Below are positions 26,465 to 34,945 of a DNA stretch of 64,000 nucleotides, in pieces (the first letter of the stretch is position 1; every line of letters starts with the position of its first letter). The DNA lies in contig CAZREB010000007.1 of assembly GCA_964599095.1 (NCBI GenBank), positions 1-64,000 on the forward strand, in the 5' to 3' direction. The notes beneath the pieces are model-generated. The model made no database searches, was not told the origin of the DNA, and worked only from the letters and a program-made list of their open reading frames with translations. Origin of the DNA: SZAS-79 sp964599095. Lineage in GTDB: Bacteria > Pseudomonadota > Gammaproteobacteria > Burkholderiales > SG8-39. The position numbers and the translations under genes were made by a program.

Positions 26465-27903
26465 ATACTCTCCAGATCACCTATGACCCTTCTGCTGGCC
26501 CGGCCGATCGCATATCGCCCGCGGATCCGGCCTATTCGCTTTCGGTGCCGGCAGGAGCGCGCGGCGCGCTCGCCCGGGCCTGGCTCTGGCTGGGTATTGC
26601 CGCGCTGATCGGCTCCGGTCTGTTCTCGATCCTGCTGGTGGTCTCGCGTACCCCTTATGTGTCGCAATTGCTGCCGGTGGCCGATTTCTTCCGGGTTGCG
26701 CTGGTAGTGCATGTCGACCTTTCGGTGCTCGTCTGGTTCATGGCCCTTGCCGGCATGCTGTGGAGCATCAACGGATCGGAGTGGGGGCTGCGCTGGGGCT
26801 GGTCCGCGCTCGGCCTGTGCGCCGCCGGGACCGTCTTGATGTCGCTCGCGCCGTTCGTCGACCGGGCCGAGCCGATCATGGCCAACTACATCCCGGTCCT
26901 GAACGGGCCGTGGTTCATCGCGGGCCTGCTGGTGTTCGCGGGCGGCGTGGTGATCCTGGTGCTGCGCGGCATGCTGACTTCGCCGCGGCTCGATCCCGGG
27001 ATCGACGGCGAGGCTGCGCTGCGTTTCGGGCTGAATGCCTGCGCGGTCTCGGCGGCGGTGGCCGTCATGGCCTTTGCGTGGTCGTTTGCAAGCGTGCCCG
27101 GTTCGATTTCCGGCAAGGCGTACTACGAGATCCTGTTCTGGGGCGGCGGCCATGCGCTGCAATTCACCTGGACGCTGCTGATGCTGGTCGCGTGGCTGTG
27201 GCTCGCGAGCACGAGCGGCGCCAGGGTGCCCTTGAGCCCGCGGGTGGCGCTCCTGATGTTCGCGCTGGCGCTGGTGAGCGTGTTCGTGACGCCCTATGCC
27301 TACCTCGCGCACGACGTTTCGTCGGTGGAGCATCGCAACCTGCTGACCTGGGCGATGCGCGTCGGCGGCGGGCTGTCCATCCTGCCGGTCAGCCTTGCCG
27401 TGGTGCTCGCGTTGCGCCCGGGCGTGGCGATATCGCCCGGGGCGCGGCCGCTGCGCTCGGCCCTGGTGGCCTCGGTGCTGCTTTTTGCGGCCGGCGGCGT
27501 GATCGGCGTGTTCATCAACGGCAGCAACGTGCGCATCCCCGCGCATTACCACGGCTGCATCGTCGGCGTGACCCTCGCGCTGATGGGACTGGTCTACCAC
27601 CTGCTGCCACGGTTCGGGTATCGGGCGCCTTCCACCCGGCTCGCGACGCTGCAGCCGGTGCTGTACGGGACCGGCCAGATGATGCACATCGTGGGCCTGG
27701 TCTGGTCGGGCGGCTACGGCGTGCAGCGCAAGGTCGCCGGTGCCGAGCAGGTGCTTCGCACCACCTCCGAGATCGCCGGCATGGGCCTGATGGGGCTCGG
27801 CGGCCTGGTGGCGGTGATCGGCGGGCTGCTGTTCGTCGTGGTCGTGATCGGCGCAACGCGCGGCCGCGATTCGGCCCGGCCGGTGCTGCAGGCCCATGCA
27901 TGA
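26461..27903 (+). CDS. Highly divergent heme-copper subunit I-like protein (putative NO reductase-type)
   Basis: A 480-residue membrane protein with about 12 helices and a subset of heme-copper ligands: H84 in VVHVDLSVLVWF (low-spin heme), H231 in FWGGGHALQF (CuB), and the pair H362/H364 in PAHYHGCIVG (hemes). In the helix VII region the usual HH is H284-D285 (YLAHDVSS). There is no tyrosine after H231. Absence of the tyrosine and replacement of a CuB histidine by aspartate has been proposed for some NOR-like families found in genome surveys (gNOR/nNOR); I cannot confirm which, if any, this is. It overlaps both neighbours by 4 bp and so belongs with the two cytochrome b fusions. Confidence 0.8.
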   Translation: MNTLQITYDPSAGPADRISPADPAYSLSVPAGARGALARAWLWLGIAALIGSGLFSILLVVSRTPYVSQLLPVADFFRVALVVHVDLSVLVWFMALAGMLWSINGSEWGLRWGWSALGLCAAGTVLMSLAPFVDRAEPIMANYIPVLNGPWFIAGLLVFAGGVVILVLRGMLTSPRLDPGIDGEAALRFGLNACAVSAAVAVMAFAWSFASVPGSISGKAYYEILFWGGGHALQFTWTLLMLVAWLWLASTSGARVPLSPRVALLMFALALVSVFVTPYAYLAHDVSSVEHRNLLTWAMRVGGGLSILPVSLAVVLALRPGVAISPGARPLRSALVASVLLFAAGGVIGVFINGSNVRIPAHYHGCIVGVTLALMGLVYHLLPRFGYRAPSTRLATLQPVLYGTGQMMHIVGLVWSGGYGVQRKVAGAEQVLRTTSEIAGMGLMGLGGLVAVIGGLLFVVVVIGATRGRDSARPVLQAHA

Positions 27904-29813
27904 TCGTGCGCTTGCAGTCGGTGCTGCGCTGGATGTTCATGCGCGTCGAGGCGTTGTTCAACGCGGCCTTCGGTGACCGCTTCAATCCGCTTTACCAGCT
28001 CGGCGCGATTTCCTTCTTCCTGTTCTGGGTGGTGGCCGGCAGCGGCCTGTATCTCTATGCGTTTTACGAAACCAGCGTAACCGGCGCGCATGGCTCGGTC
28101 GAGGCGCTGACGCACGCCCAGTGGTTTGCCGGCGGGATCCTGCGCAGCATCCACCGGTATGCGTCGGACGCGATGGTGCTGACGATGCTGCTGCACATGG
28201 TGCGGCATTTCGCGTTCGACCGGCTGCGCGGGTTCCGCTGGTTTTCGTGGGTCACCGGCGTGGCGCTGATCTGGCTGGTCTACGTCTCCGGCATCAACGG
28301 CTTCATGCTGCCGTGGGACCGGATGGCGCAGTTCGTCGTGGTCGCGACCTTCGAGTGGCTCGACTGGCTGCCGATGTTCGGCGGCGCGCTGATGCGCAAC
28401 TTCATCTACACCGACAGCGTCAACGACCGCCTCTTTTCGCTGCTCGCCTTCATGCACATCGGCATCCCGCTGCTGGTGCTGCTGATGATGTGGATCCACG
28501 TGCAGCGCGTGCCCAAGGCGAATACGAACCCGGTGCGGCCGGTCATGGCCGGCCTGATGTTGACGATGCTCGCGCTGTCGCTGGCCAGGCCCGTGGTGAG
28601 CCAGGGCGGTGCCGCCGATCTCGGCGTGGCGGCCGGGTCGCTCGCGCTCGACTGGTTCTACCTCACGCTGTTCCCGCTGCTCTATCGCTGGCCGCTGACG
28701 TACGTCTGGGTGCTGCTGGCGGGGGCGACGGCGGTGCTTGCGGCCCTTCCGTGGCTGCCGCCGAGGTTCCGGCGGAGCGGCGCGAAAGAGTTCCGGATGG
28801 TCGTGCAGCCCGGCGCGCAGCAGGTCGCGGTGCGCGCCGGTGAAACGCTGCTCGAGGCCGGCCTGCGCGCCGGGATCGCGTTGCCCTACGAGTGCCGCAA
28901 TGGTGGCTGCGGCGCGTGCCGCTGCAGCGTCGTGCACGGGAGTGTCGATCATGGTGCCTGCCAGCCCTCCGCGTTGCCCGACGCTGCGCGTGAACGGGGC
29001 GAGACGTTGCTTTGCTGTGCGACGCCGCTCTCGGATATCGAGGTCGTGCTCGACCCGGCCACGCAGCCGTCGCGCGCGCCGGTGCCGGGATATACCGGCC
29101 GGGTCGACGGCATCGAGCGCCTGTCCGCCGAAGTGATCCGCCTGCGGATATCGCTGCCTGGTGGGCGGCGGGTGCCTTTCGTGGCCGGCCAGTACATCAA
29201 TGTGGTGCTCGACGACGGGCAAAGGCGCGCGTTCTCGTTCGCCAACCCGCCGCACGAGAATGATTGCATCGAATTGCACGTGCGGCTGATCCCCGGCGGT
29301 CGGTTTACGACGCACGTTTTTACCGCGATGCAGGTCGGCGATCCGCTCGAGTTCGAAGGGCCGCTGGGTGTGTTCACTCTCCACGAGAGCCTCCGGCCGA
29401 TCCTGTTCGTGGCCGGCGCCACCGGGTTCGCGCCGGTCAAGAGCATCGTCGAGGATGCGTTCCATCGCGGCATACGGCGGCCGATGCGACTTTACTGGGG
29501 CGTGAGGCGGCGCAGCGACCTGTACATGCTGGGCCTGGCCGAGCGCTGGCAACGCGAGCATTCGAATTTCAAAGTGATTCCGGTCCTGTCGGAGCCCGCC
29601 CCCGAGGATCGCTGGACCGGCCGCACCGGCCTGGTCCATGCCGCGATGCTGGAGGATTTCCCGGACCTGACCGGCTACGAAGTCTACGTCTGCGGCTCGG
29701 TCAGGATGGTCGAGACCGCCATCCCGGCCTTCCTCACGCAGGGACTGGCGGAGGATGTCTGCTTCTCGGATGCGTTCGTGCCCGCAGCCTTCAAGCCGCG
29801 GCCGGCGGCCTAG
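27900..29813 (+). CDS. Fusion protein: cytochrome b, [2Fe-2S] ferredoxin, flavin NAD(P)H reductase
   Basis: A 637-residue protein. Residues 1-290 are a cytochrome b-type membrane domain with H85/H99 and H186/H200 as heme ligands. Residues 297-388 are a plant-type [2Fe-2S] ferredoxin (C332, C337, C340, C372 or C373). Residues 397-637 are a ferredoxin-NADP reductase-like module with the FAD motif RRAFSFANPP (442-451), the NAD(P) motif FVAGATGFAPVKS (about 499-511) and a typical C-terminal YVCGSVRMVE. The soluble part resembles phenol-hydroxylase-type reductases. The whole would carry electrons from NAD(P)H through FAD and Fe-S to membrane b hemes, plausibly feeding the subunit I-like protein encoded just upstream. 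Confidence 0.88.
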   Translation: MIVRLQSVLRWMFMRVEALFNAAFGDRFNPLYQLGAISFFLFWVVAGSGLYLYAFYETSVTGAHGSVEALTHAQWFAGGILRSIHRYASDAMVLTMLLHMVRHFAFDRLRGFRWFSWVTGVALIWLVYVSGINGFMLPWDRMAQFVVVATFEWLDWLPMFGGALMRNFIYTDSVNDRLFSLLAFMHIGIPLLVLLMMWIHVQRVPKANTNPVRPVMAGLMLTMLALSLARPVVSQGGAADLGVAAGSLALDWFYLTLFPLLYRWPLTYVWVLLAGATAVLAALPWLPPRFRRSGAKEFRMVVQPGAQQVAVRAGETLLEAGLRAGIALPYECRNGGCGACRCSVVHGSVDHGACQPSALPDAARERGETLLCCATPLSDIEVVLDPATQPSRAPVPGYTGRVDGIERLSAEVIRLRISLPGGRRVPFVAGQYINVVLDDGQRRAFSFANPPHENDCIELHVRLIPGGRFTTHVFTAMQVGDPLEFEGPLGVFTLHESLRPILFVAGATGFAPVKSIVEDAFHRGIRRPMRLYWGVRRRSDLYMLGLAERWQREHSNFKVIPVLSEPAPEDRWTGRTGLVHAAMLEDFPDLTGYEVYVCGSVRMVETAIPAFLTQGLAEDVCFSDAFVPAAFKPRPAA

Positions 29814-29834
29814 CCTCGGGCGGCGGCGGGCGGC

Positions 29835-31331
29835 TCAGGAAACGACGGCAGCGGTTTTGCTTTCCGGGGCCGCCTGCGGCTCGGCTTCGATGCGCGCCGG
29901 CTGGTACCAGGTGAGCTTGTCGCGCAAAGAAACGACTTCGCCGACGATCAACAGCGCGGGCGGCCGGACTGCCTCCTTTTCGGCCAGGCCGGCAATCGTC
30001 GCAAGCGTCCCGGTCACCACGCGCTGGGTTGGCAGCGTCGCCTTCTCGACCAACGCGGCCGGCGTGCGCGGCGACAGGCCATGCGCAATCAACTGGTTCG
30101 AGAGGAGGCCGAGCCCATGCACACCCATGTAGATGACGACGGTTTGCATCGGCCGCGCGAGGGCCTGCCAGTCGAGGTCGATCGAGCCGTCCTTCAGGTG
30201 CCCGGTGACGAACACGCAGGAGTGCGCGTAGTCACGGTGCGTCAGCGGGATGCCGGCAAACGCGCCTGCGCCGCTGGCTGCGGTGATGCCGGGCACGACC
30301 TCGAACGGGATCCCGTGGGCGGCCAGCGTCTCGATCTCCTCGCCGCCGCGGCCGAAGATGAACGGGTCGCCGCCCTTCAGCCGGACCACGCGCTTGCCTT
30401 GCCTGGCCAGCCTGACCATCAGTGCATTGATATCGGGCTGGGGCAGCGAGTGGTTGCTGGATTCCTTGCCCACATAGATGCGTTCGGCATCGCGCCGGAC
30501 GAGGTCGACGATCGCCGGCGCAACGAGATGGTCGTACAGCACCACGTTGGCCGATTGCATCACGCGCAAGGCGCGCAGCGTCAGCAATTCCGGGTTGCCC
30601 GGGCCGCCGCCGACGAGATAGACCGCGCCCGCCGGGGCGTCGGCCGCTGCCGATTGCCCGCTTGCGGTCGAATCGAGCTTGCCCTGCAGCGCATCGACGG
30701 CATCCTGTTCGCGGCCCGAAAGCACCATGTCGGCCACCGGTCCTTCCATGACCTCTTCCCAGAAGCGCCGCCGGGCCTCGGGGTCGGGATAGCGGCGCTT
30801 GGAGGCATCGCGGAATCGCCCGGCCAGCGCGGAGAGGCGACCGTAGGCCGCCGGCACCAGCGTTTCGAGCAGGGTGCGCAGCTTTCTTGCGAGCACCGGC
30901 GACGTGCCGGCGCTGGAGATTGCAATCTGCATCGGCGCGCGGTCGACGACCGAAGCCATGATGAATGTGGAAAGCGCGGCATCGTCGGCCACGTTGACCG
31001 GGATGTTCAGCGCCTTGGCGGCGTTCGACACCGATTCGTTGACGGCGTGGTCGTCGGTGGCTGCGATCACGATCCGGGTCCCGACGACGTCGCCGGGCTG
31101 GAAGCGGCGCGATTCGTGCCTTACGGCCCCCAACAGCGTCAACTCGGCAAGCCGCGGACAAAGGTCGGGCGCGACCACGCTGACGCTGGCGCCGGAGCGC
31201 ATCAGCGCCTCGACCTTCAGGGCTGCCACCGGACCGCCGCCGACGACCAGGCCGGGCTTGCCGCGCAGGTTCAGGAAGGCCGCAAAAAACGCCCGGTCGG
31301 CGGCCGGTACTGCGCTGTGCGTTCGTTTCAT
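29835..31331 (-). CDS. cysG: Siroheme synthase, trifunctional CysG
   Basis: A 498-residue protein. The N-terminal half is the precorrin-2 dehydrogenase/sirohydrochlorin ferrochelatase (NAD motif VVGGGPVAALK near 29-39, catalytic Asp in VNVADDAALSTF, the serine loop AISSAGTSPVLARKLR). The C-terminal half is the SAM uroporphyrinogen III methyltransferase (VGGGPGNPELLTL near 239-251, YDHLV, GGDPFIFGRGGEE). It makes precorrin-2 and siroheme, the latter being the entry compound for heme d1. No separate nirE is present, so this gene probably fills that need. The box at 31400-31413 lies 68 nt upstream with TACTCT at the -10 spacing on this strand. Confidence 0.95.
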   Translation of the reverse strand: MKRTHSAVPAADRAFFAAFLNLRGKPGLVVGGGPVAALKVEALMRSGASVSVVAPDLCPRLAELTLLGAVRHESRRFQPGDVVGTRIVIAATDDHAVNESVSNAAKALNIPVNVADDAALSTFIMASVVDRAPMQIAISSAGTSPVLARKLRTLLETLVPAAYGRLSALAGRFRDASKRRYPDPEARRRFWEEVMEGPVADMVLSGREQDAVDALQGKLDSTASGQSAAADAPAGAVYLVGGGPGNPELLTLRALRVMQSANVVLYDHLVAPAIVDLVRRDAERIYVGKESSNHSLPQPDINALMVRLARQGKRVVRLKGGDPFIFGRGGEEIETLAAHGIPFEVVPGITAASGAGAFAGIPLTHRDYAHSCVFVTGHLKDGSIDLDWQALARPMQTVVIYMGVHGLGLLSNQLIAHGLSPRTPAALVEKATLPTQRVVTGTLATIAGLAEKEAVRPPALLIVGEVVSLRDKLTWYQPARIEAEPQAAPESKTAAVVS

Positions 31332-31399
31332 CGAGCATCGCCCCGGCCGGATGGGATCGGCCTTGGATGCGAGAGTAGGGGGAGCGCAATGACCCTGCT

Positions 31400-31413
31400 T
31401 TGATCCAGATTAA
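31400..31413. promoter_or_regulatory. FNR/DNR-type box between cysG and nirC
   Basis: TTGATCCAGATTAA, one perfect half-site and one near-perfect. It is 68 nt from the leftward cysG start, with TACTCT (complement of 31372-31377) at -10 spacing, and only 35 nt from the rightward cytochrome gene. It could serve both. Confidence 0.7.
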
Positions 31414-31448
31414 ATCCGGCCGCCGGCCGCTGATGCATTCTCGGTCGC

Positions 31449-31802
31449 ATGAAAGGCATTTCCATCCGGCAATCGGTGATCCTGCTCGCGGCCGGCATTT
31501 CGGCGTTGCCGGCCTGGCCTTGTACCGCGGGCGAGCCTGCGCCCGAGCGCCGGGCGCAACTGGTGGAGATGGTCCGGCAGGACTGCGGCTCATGCCATGG
31601 CCTGACGCTGAAAGGCGGTCTCGGGCCGTCCCTCCTTCCGGCTGCGCTCCACGAAAAGGACGCGGTCTCGCTGCAGTACACGATCCTCGACGGGCGGCGC
31701 GGCACCGCGATGCCGCCGTGGCGGCCGTTCATGCGCGAAGAGGAAGCGCTCTGGATCGTCAACACGCTGAAGACCGGTTTGCCGTCAGGGGAGGCGCGAT
31801 GA
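31449..31802 (+). CDS. nirC: Cytochrome c of the nir cluster (NirC-like)
   Basis: A 117-residue periplasmic monoheme cytochrome c with a signal peptide (1-28), heme site CGSCH near 46-50 and a probable methionine ligand in TAMPPWRPF. Its size and place directly before nirF match NirC (cytochrome c55x), an electron carrier in heme d1 formation or for NirS. No clear ribosome binding site precedes the ATG. The predicted FNR-driven transcript start falls at the ATG itself, see the findings. Confidence 0.82.
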   Translation: MKGISIRQSVILLAAGISALPAWPCTAGEPAPERRAQLVEMVRQDCGSCHGLTLKGGLGPSLLPAALHEKDAVSLQYTILDGRRGTAMPPWRPFMREEEALWIVNTLKTGLPSGEAR

Positions 31803-33001
31803 AACCGGCCGCGCTGCTGGCCGCGCTTGCGGCGATCGCCGTATTGGGCGCTTGTGCCACGCAGGTACCGCACGCTTCACAGACGCCATTTCTGCGCGGC
31901 ACCGGCGACCTCGGCGTCATCGTCGAACGCGAGACCGGGCGGCTGCAGCTGATCGAGACCAGCGGCCGGTCCCGGCTTGCGATGATCGACGGCCTGGGCG
32001 ACCTGTCGCACGCATCGGTGGTGTATTCGCGCGACGCGCGCTACGCATATGTGTTCGGACGCGACGGCGGCCTGTCCAAAGTGGACCTGCTCGGCGCCAG
32101 AGTCGTCGCACGCGTCGTGCAGGCCGGCAATTCCATAGGCGGTGCGATCTCGCAGGACGGGCGCCTGATCGCGGTCGCCAACTACGATCCGGGCGGCGTA
32201 AAGATCTTCGACGCGGCGACGCTCGAACTCCTTTCCGACATCCCGGCGGCCGGCGGCGACGGCACGCGCCGCTCGAAAGTCGTCGGCATCGCCGATGCGC
32301 CCGGCAACCGCTTCATCTACAGCCTGTTCGAGGCCGGTGAAATCTGGGTCGCGGACGCCAGCGATCCGCGCAACCCGCGGGTGCGCAAGTTCCCGGCGAT
32401 CGGCAAGGAGCCCTACGACGGCCTGATCACGCCAGGCGGGCGGTTCTACATTGCCGGCCTTTATGGCGAAGACGGCCTCGCGCTGATCGACCTCTGGAAC
32501 CCGGAGGCGGGGGCGCGACGCATCCTCGGCGGCTACGGTCGCGGCGAGGAGAAGATGCCGGTTTACAAGATGCCGCACCTGCGCGGCTGGGCCGTGGCCG
32601 GTGGCCTTGCACTGCTGCCGGCGATCGGGCGCAGCGAAGTGCTGTTCGTGGACACCGCGACCTGGGCCGAGGCCGGCCGCGTCGAAGTGCACGGCCAGCC
32701 GGTGTTCGTGATCGTCCAGCCCGGCGGGCGCCGCGCGTGGGTCAACTTCGCCTTCCCGAAGAACGACACCGTGCAGGTGATCGACATCCCGTCGCGCCGC
32801 GTGATCCAGGAACTCAAGCCCGGCCGCGCGGTGCTGCACATGGAATTCACGCCGCGCGGCGAGCAGGTGTGGGTCTCCTCGCGCGACGACAACCGGGTCA
32901 CGGTCTACGACACCGCCAGCTTTGCGGCGCTTGCGCAACTGCCTGCCGACCACCCGAGCGGGATCTTCCTGACGAGCCGCGCTTTCGCCACAGGATTCTG
33001 A
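31799..33001 (+). CDS. nirF: Heme d1 biosynthesis protein NirF
   Basis: A 400-residue beta-propeller protein related to the d1 domain of NirS. A lipoprotein signal is visible (VLGAC near 15-19), so it is probably anchored in the membrane facing the periplasm, as shown for Pseudomonas NirF. It is required for heme d1 formation and binds a late d1 precursor. It overlaps nirC by 4 bp. Confidence 0.92.
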   Translation: MKPAALLAALAAIAVLGACATQVPHASQTPFLRGTGDLGVIVERETGRLQLIETSGRSRLAMIDGLGDLSHASVVYSRDARYAYVFGRDGGLSKVDLLGARVVARVVQAGNSIGGAISQDGRLIAVANYDPGGVKIFDAATLELLSDIPAAGGDGTRRSKVVGIADAPGNRFIYSLFEAGEIWVADASDPRNPRVRKFPAIGKEPYDGLITPGGRFYIAGLYGEDGLALIDLWNPEAGARRILGGYGRGEEKMPVYKMPHLRGWAVAGGLALLPAIGRSEVLFVDTATWAEAGRVEVHGQPVFVIVQPGGRRAWVNFAFPKNDTVQVIDIPSRRVIQELKPGRAVLHMEFTPRGEQVWVSSRDDNRVTVYDTASFAALAQLPADHPSGIFLTSRAFATGF

Positions 33002-33012
33002 GGAGACGACCC

Positions 33013-34005
33013 ATGGATGCGCTGGACGAACGACTGCTCAATGAGTTCCAAAGGGATTTTCCGTTGCTCGAGCGTCCCTTCGAGGCCATCGGCGCTCGCG
33101 TCGGCGCAAGCGAGGAGGTCGTCCTCGCGCGCTATGTCCGCCTGCTCGAGAGCGGTGCGATCAGCCGCATCGGCGTCGTGTTCGCGCCGCACGCAGTGGG
33201 CGCGAGCACGCTGGCGGCCATGGCCGTGCCCGCGGGCCGCCTCGAGGAGGTCGCGGGGATCGTCAATGCGCAGCCCGAGACCAACCACAACTACCAGCGC
33301 GAGCACCGCCTGAATCTCTGGTTCGTGCTTACCGGCCCGACACAGCTTGCACTCGACGCGGCGATCGCGCGGATCGAGCGGGCCTCGGGCCTGCGCGTGC
33401 TGGCGCTGCCGCTGCTGCAGGAATATCACATCGATCTCGGCTTCGACCTCGGCAGGGATTGCGTAGTGCACGAAATGCCCAAGCCGCGCAGCCGGCGCAA
33501 GACGCCGGAGCGGCGTCCGCATCGATTGTCCGTGCAGGCAAAGAAGATCATCGCTGCCGTGCAGGCCGGGTTGCCGCTGCAGCCCCGGCCTTTTGACGCG
33601 GTAGCGCACCAGGCCGGCTGCACTACGGCGGCGGTGCTGGCGACGCTCGCCGGCTGGCTGGCCGACGGCGTCGCGCGCCGCATCGGGGTGGTCGTGCGCC
33701 ATAGCGCGCTCGGATTCGCGGCGAATGCAATGGTGGTCTGGGACGTGCCTGACGCAGACGTGCCGGAGGTCGCCGAACTGCTGGCCTCGCATCCGCAAAC
33801 CACGTTGTGCTACCGCCGTCCGCGCCATCTCCCGGAGTGGCCGTACAACCTCTTTTGCATGATTCATGGGCGCGACCGCGACGCGGTGCTCTCTACGCTG
33901 GCGAAGCTTCGGCACCGGGTCGAATTGGTTGGCATCCCTTACGAAGTGCTGTTTTCCACCCGTTGCTTCCGGCAGCGCGGCGCGCACTACGCCGAGGCCG
34001 CCTAG
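33013..34005 (+). CDS. nirDL: Siroheme decarboxylase subunit, NirD-NirL fusion
   Basis: A 330-residue protein of two AsnC/Lrp-like halves: residues 1-150 (NirD-like, with NYQREHRLNLWFVLT) and about 170-330 (NirL-like, with YRRPRHLPEWPYNLFCMIHG). NirDL proteins with NirG and NirH decarboxylate siroheme to didecarboxysiroheme on the way to heme d1. The HNY and the CYRRPR segments are the active-site regions of the family. AGGAGA precedes the ATG. A proline- and arginine-rich linker (about 152-170) joins the halves. Confidence 0.92.
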   Translation: MDALDERLLNEFQRDFPLLERPFEAIGARVGASEEVVLARYVRLLESGAISRIGVVFAPHAVGASTLAAMAVPAGRLEEVAGIVNAQPETNHNYQREHRLNLWFVLTGPTQLALDAAIARIERASGLRVLALPLLQEYHIDLGFDLGRDCVVHEMPKPRSRRKTPERRPHRLSVQAKKIIAAVQAGLPLQPRPFDAVAHQAGCTTAAVLATLAGWLADGVARRIGVVVRHSALGFAANAMVVWDVPDADVPEVAELLASHPQTTLCYRRPRHLPEWPYNLFCMIHGRDRDAVLSTLAKLRHRVELVGIPYEVLFSTRCFRQRGAHYAEAA

Positions 34006-34010
34006 CCGCC

Positions 34011-34454
34011 ATGGACGAGCTCGACCGCAGGATCATCAACGCCTTGCAGGGCGGGTTCCCGGTGGTCGAAAGGCCGTACGCTGCCGCTGCGCGCGAGATC
34101 GGGACCACCGAGGAAGAGTTGCTTGCCCGGATCGCCCACCTGCTGGACGAGGGCACGCTCAGCCGGTTCGGGCCGCTGTACAACGCAGACCGCATGGGCG
34201 GGGCATTTACCCTTTGTGCGATGAGCGTGCCGCCCGGGCAGTTCGAAGCGGTCGCCGCAATCGTCAATGCGCACCCGGAAGTGGCCCACAATTACGAGCG
34301 CGCGCACCGGCTGAACATGTGGTTCGTCGTTGCGACCGACACCCCGGGGGGCATCGCCGGTACCCTGCGGAGCATAGAACGCGCCACCGGACTGGCGGTG
34401 CTCGATTTTCCCAAGCTCGACGAGTACTTCATCGGGATGAAGCTGGCCGCATGA
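34011..34454 (+). CDS. nirG: Siroheme decarboxylase subunit NirG
   Basis: A 147-residue AsnC/Lrp-like protein with the HNYERAHRLNMWFVV motif of the NirD/NirG type. It starts 5 bp after nirDL and overlaps the next gene by 4 bp. It works with NirDL and NirH on siroheme. Distinguishing NirG from NirD is by order in the cluster. Confidence 0.88.
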   Translation: MDELDRRIINALQGGFPVVERPYAAAAREIGTTEEELLARIAHLLDEGTLSRFGPLYNADRMGGAFTLCAMSVPPGQFEAVAAIVNAHPEVAHNYERAHRLNMWFVVATDTPGGIAGTLRSIERATGLAVLDFPKLDEYFIGMKLAA

Positions 34455-34939
34455 ACGCGCGCGACCCGGACGCCGCCGCGGACGGCGCAATCGTACGGGC
34501 CACGCAGGCCGGGCTGCCGCTCGTGCTGAGGCCCTGGGCGGCGGTTGCGGCCCAGGTCGGGGCCACCGAACAGGAAGTCATGCGGCGCGTGGCGGACATG
34601 CTTGCCGACGGCCGCATCCGGCGCATCGGGGTGGTGCCGAACCACTACGCGCTGGGTATTCGCGCCAACGGGATGTCGGTCTGGGACGTCGACGACGAGG
34701 CGGTCGCCGCGCTCGGCCCGCAGGTCGGTGCGCTGGATTTCGTCACCCACTGTTATCGCCGCCCGCGGCGCCTGCCGGAGTGGCGCTACAACCTGTTCGC
34801 GATGGTCCATGCCCGCACCCGCGAGGAGGTCGAAGCGAACGTGGCGCGGATCGACGCGGTGCTCGGCGACGCCTGCCGGGCCCATGAAGTGCTTTACAGC
34901 ATCCGCATCCTGAAGAAGACCGGCCTGCGATTCGCCTGA
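34451..34939 (+). CDS. nirH: Siroheme decarboxylase subunit NirH
   Basis: A 162-residue AsnC/Lrp-like protein with the HCYRRPRRLPEWRYNLFAMVH motif split as HCYRRPRRLPEW and RYNLFAMVH, the NirL/NirH type. It completes the D-L-G-H set, here as DL fused plus G and H. ATGA overlap with nirG. Confidence 0.88.
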   Translation: MNARDPDAAADGAIVRATQAGLPLVLRPWAAVAAQVGATEQEVMRRVADMLADGRIRRIGVVPNHYALGIRANGMSVWDVDDEAVAALGPQVGALDFVTHCYRRPRRLPEWRYNLFAMVHARTREEVEANVARIDAVLGDACRAHEVLYSIRILKKTGLRFA

Positions 34940-34945
34940 GGCGGC

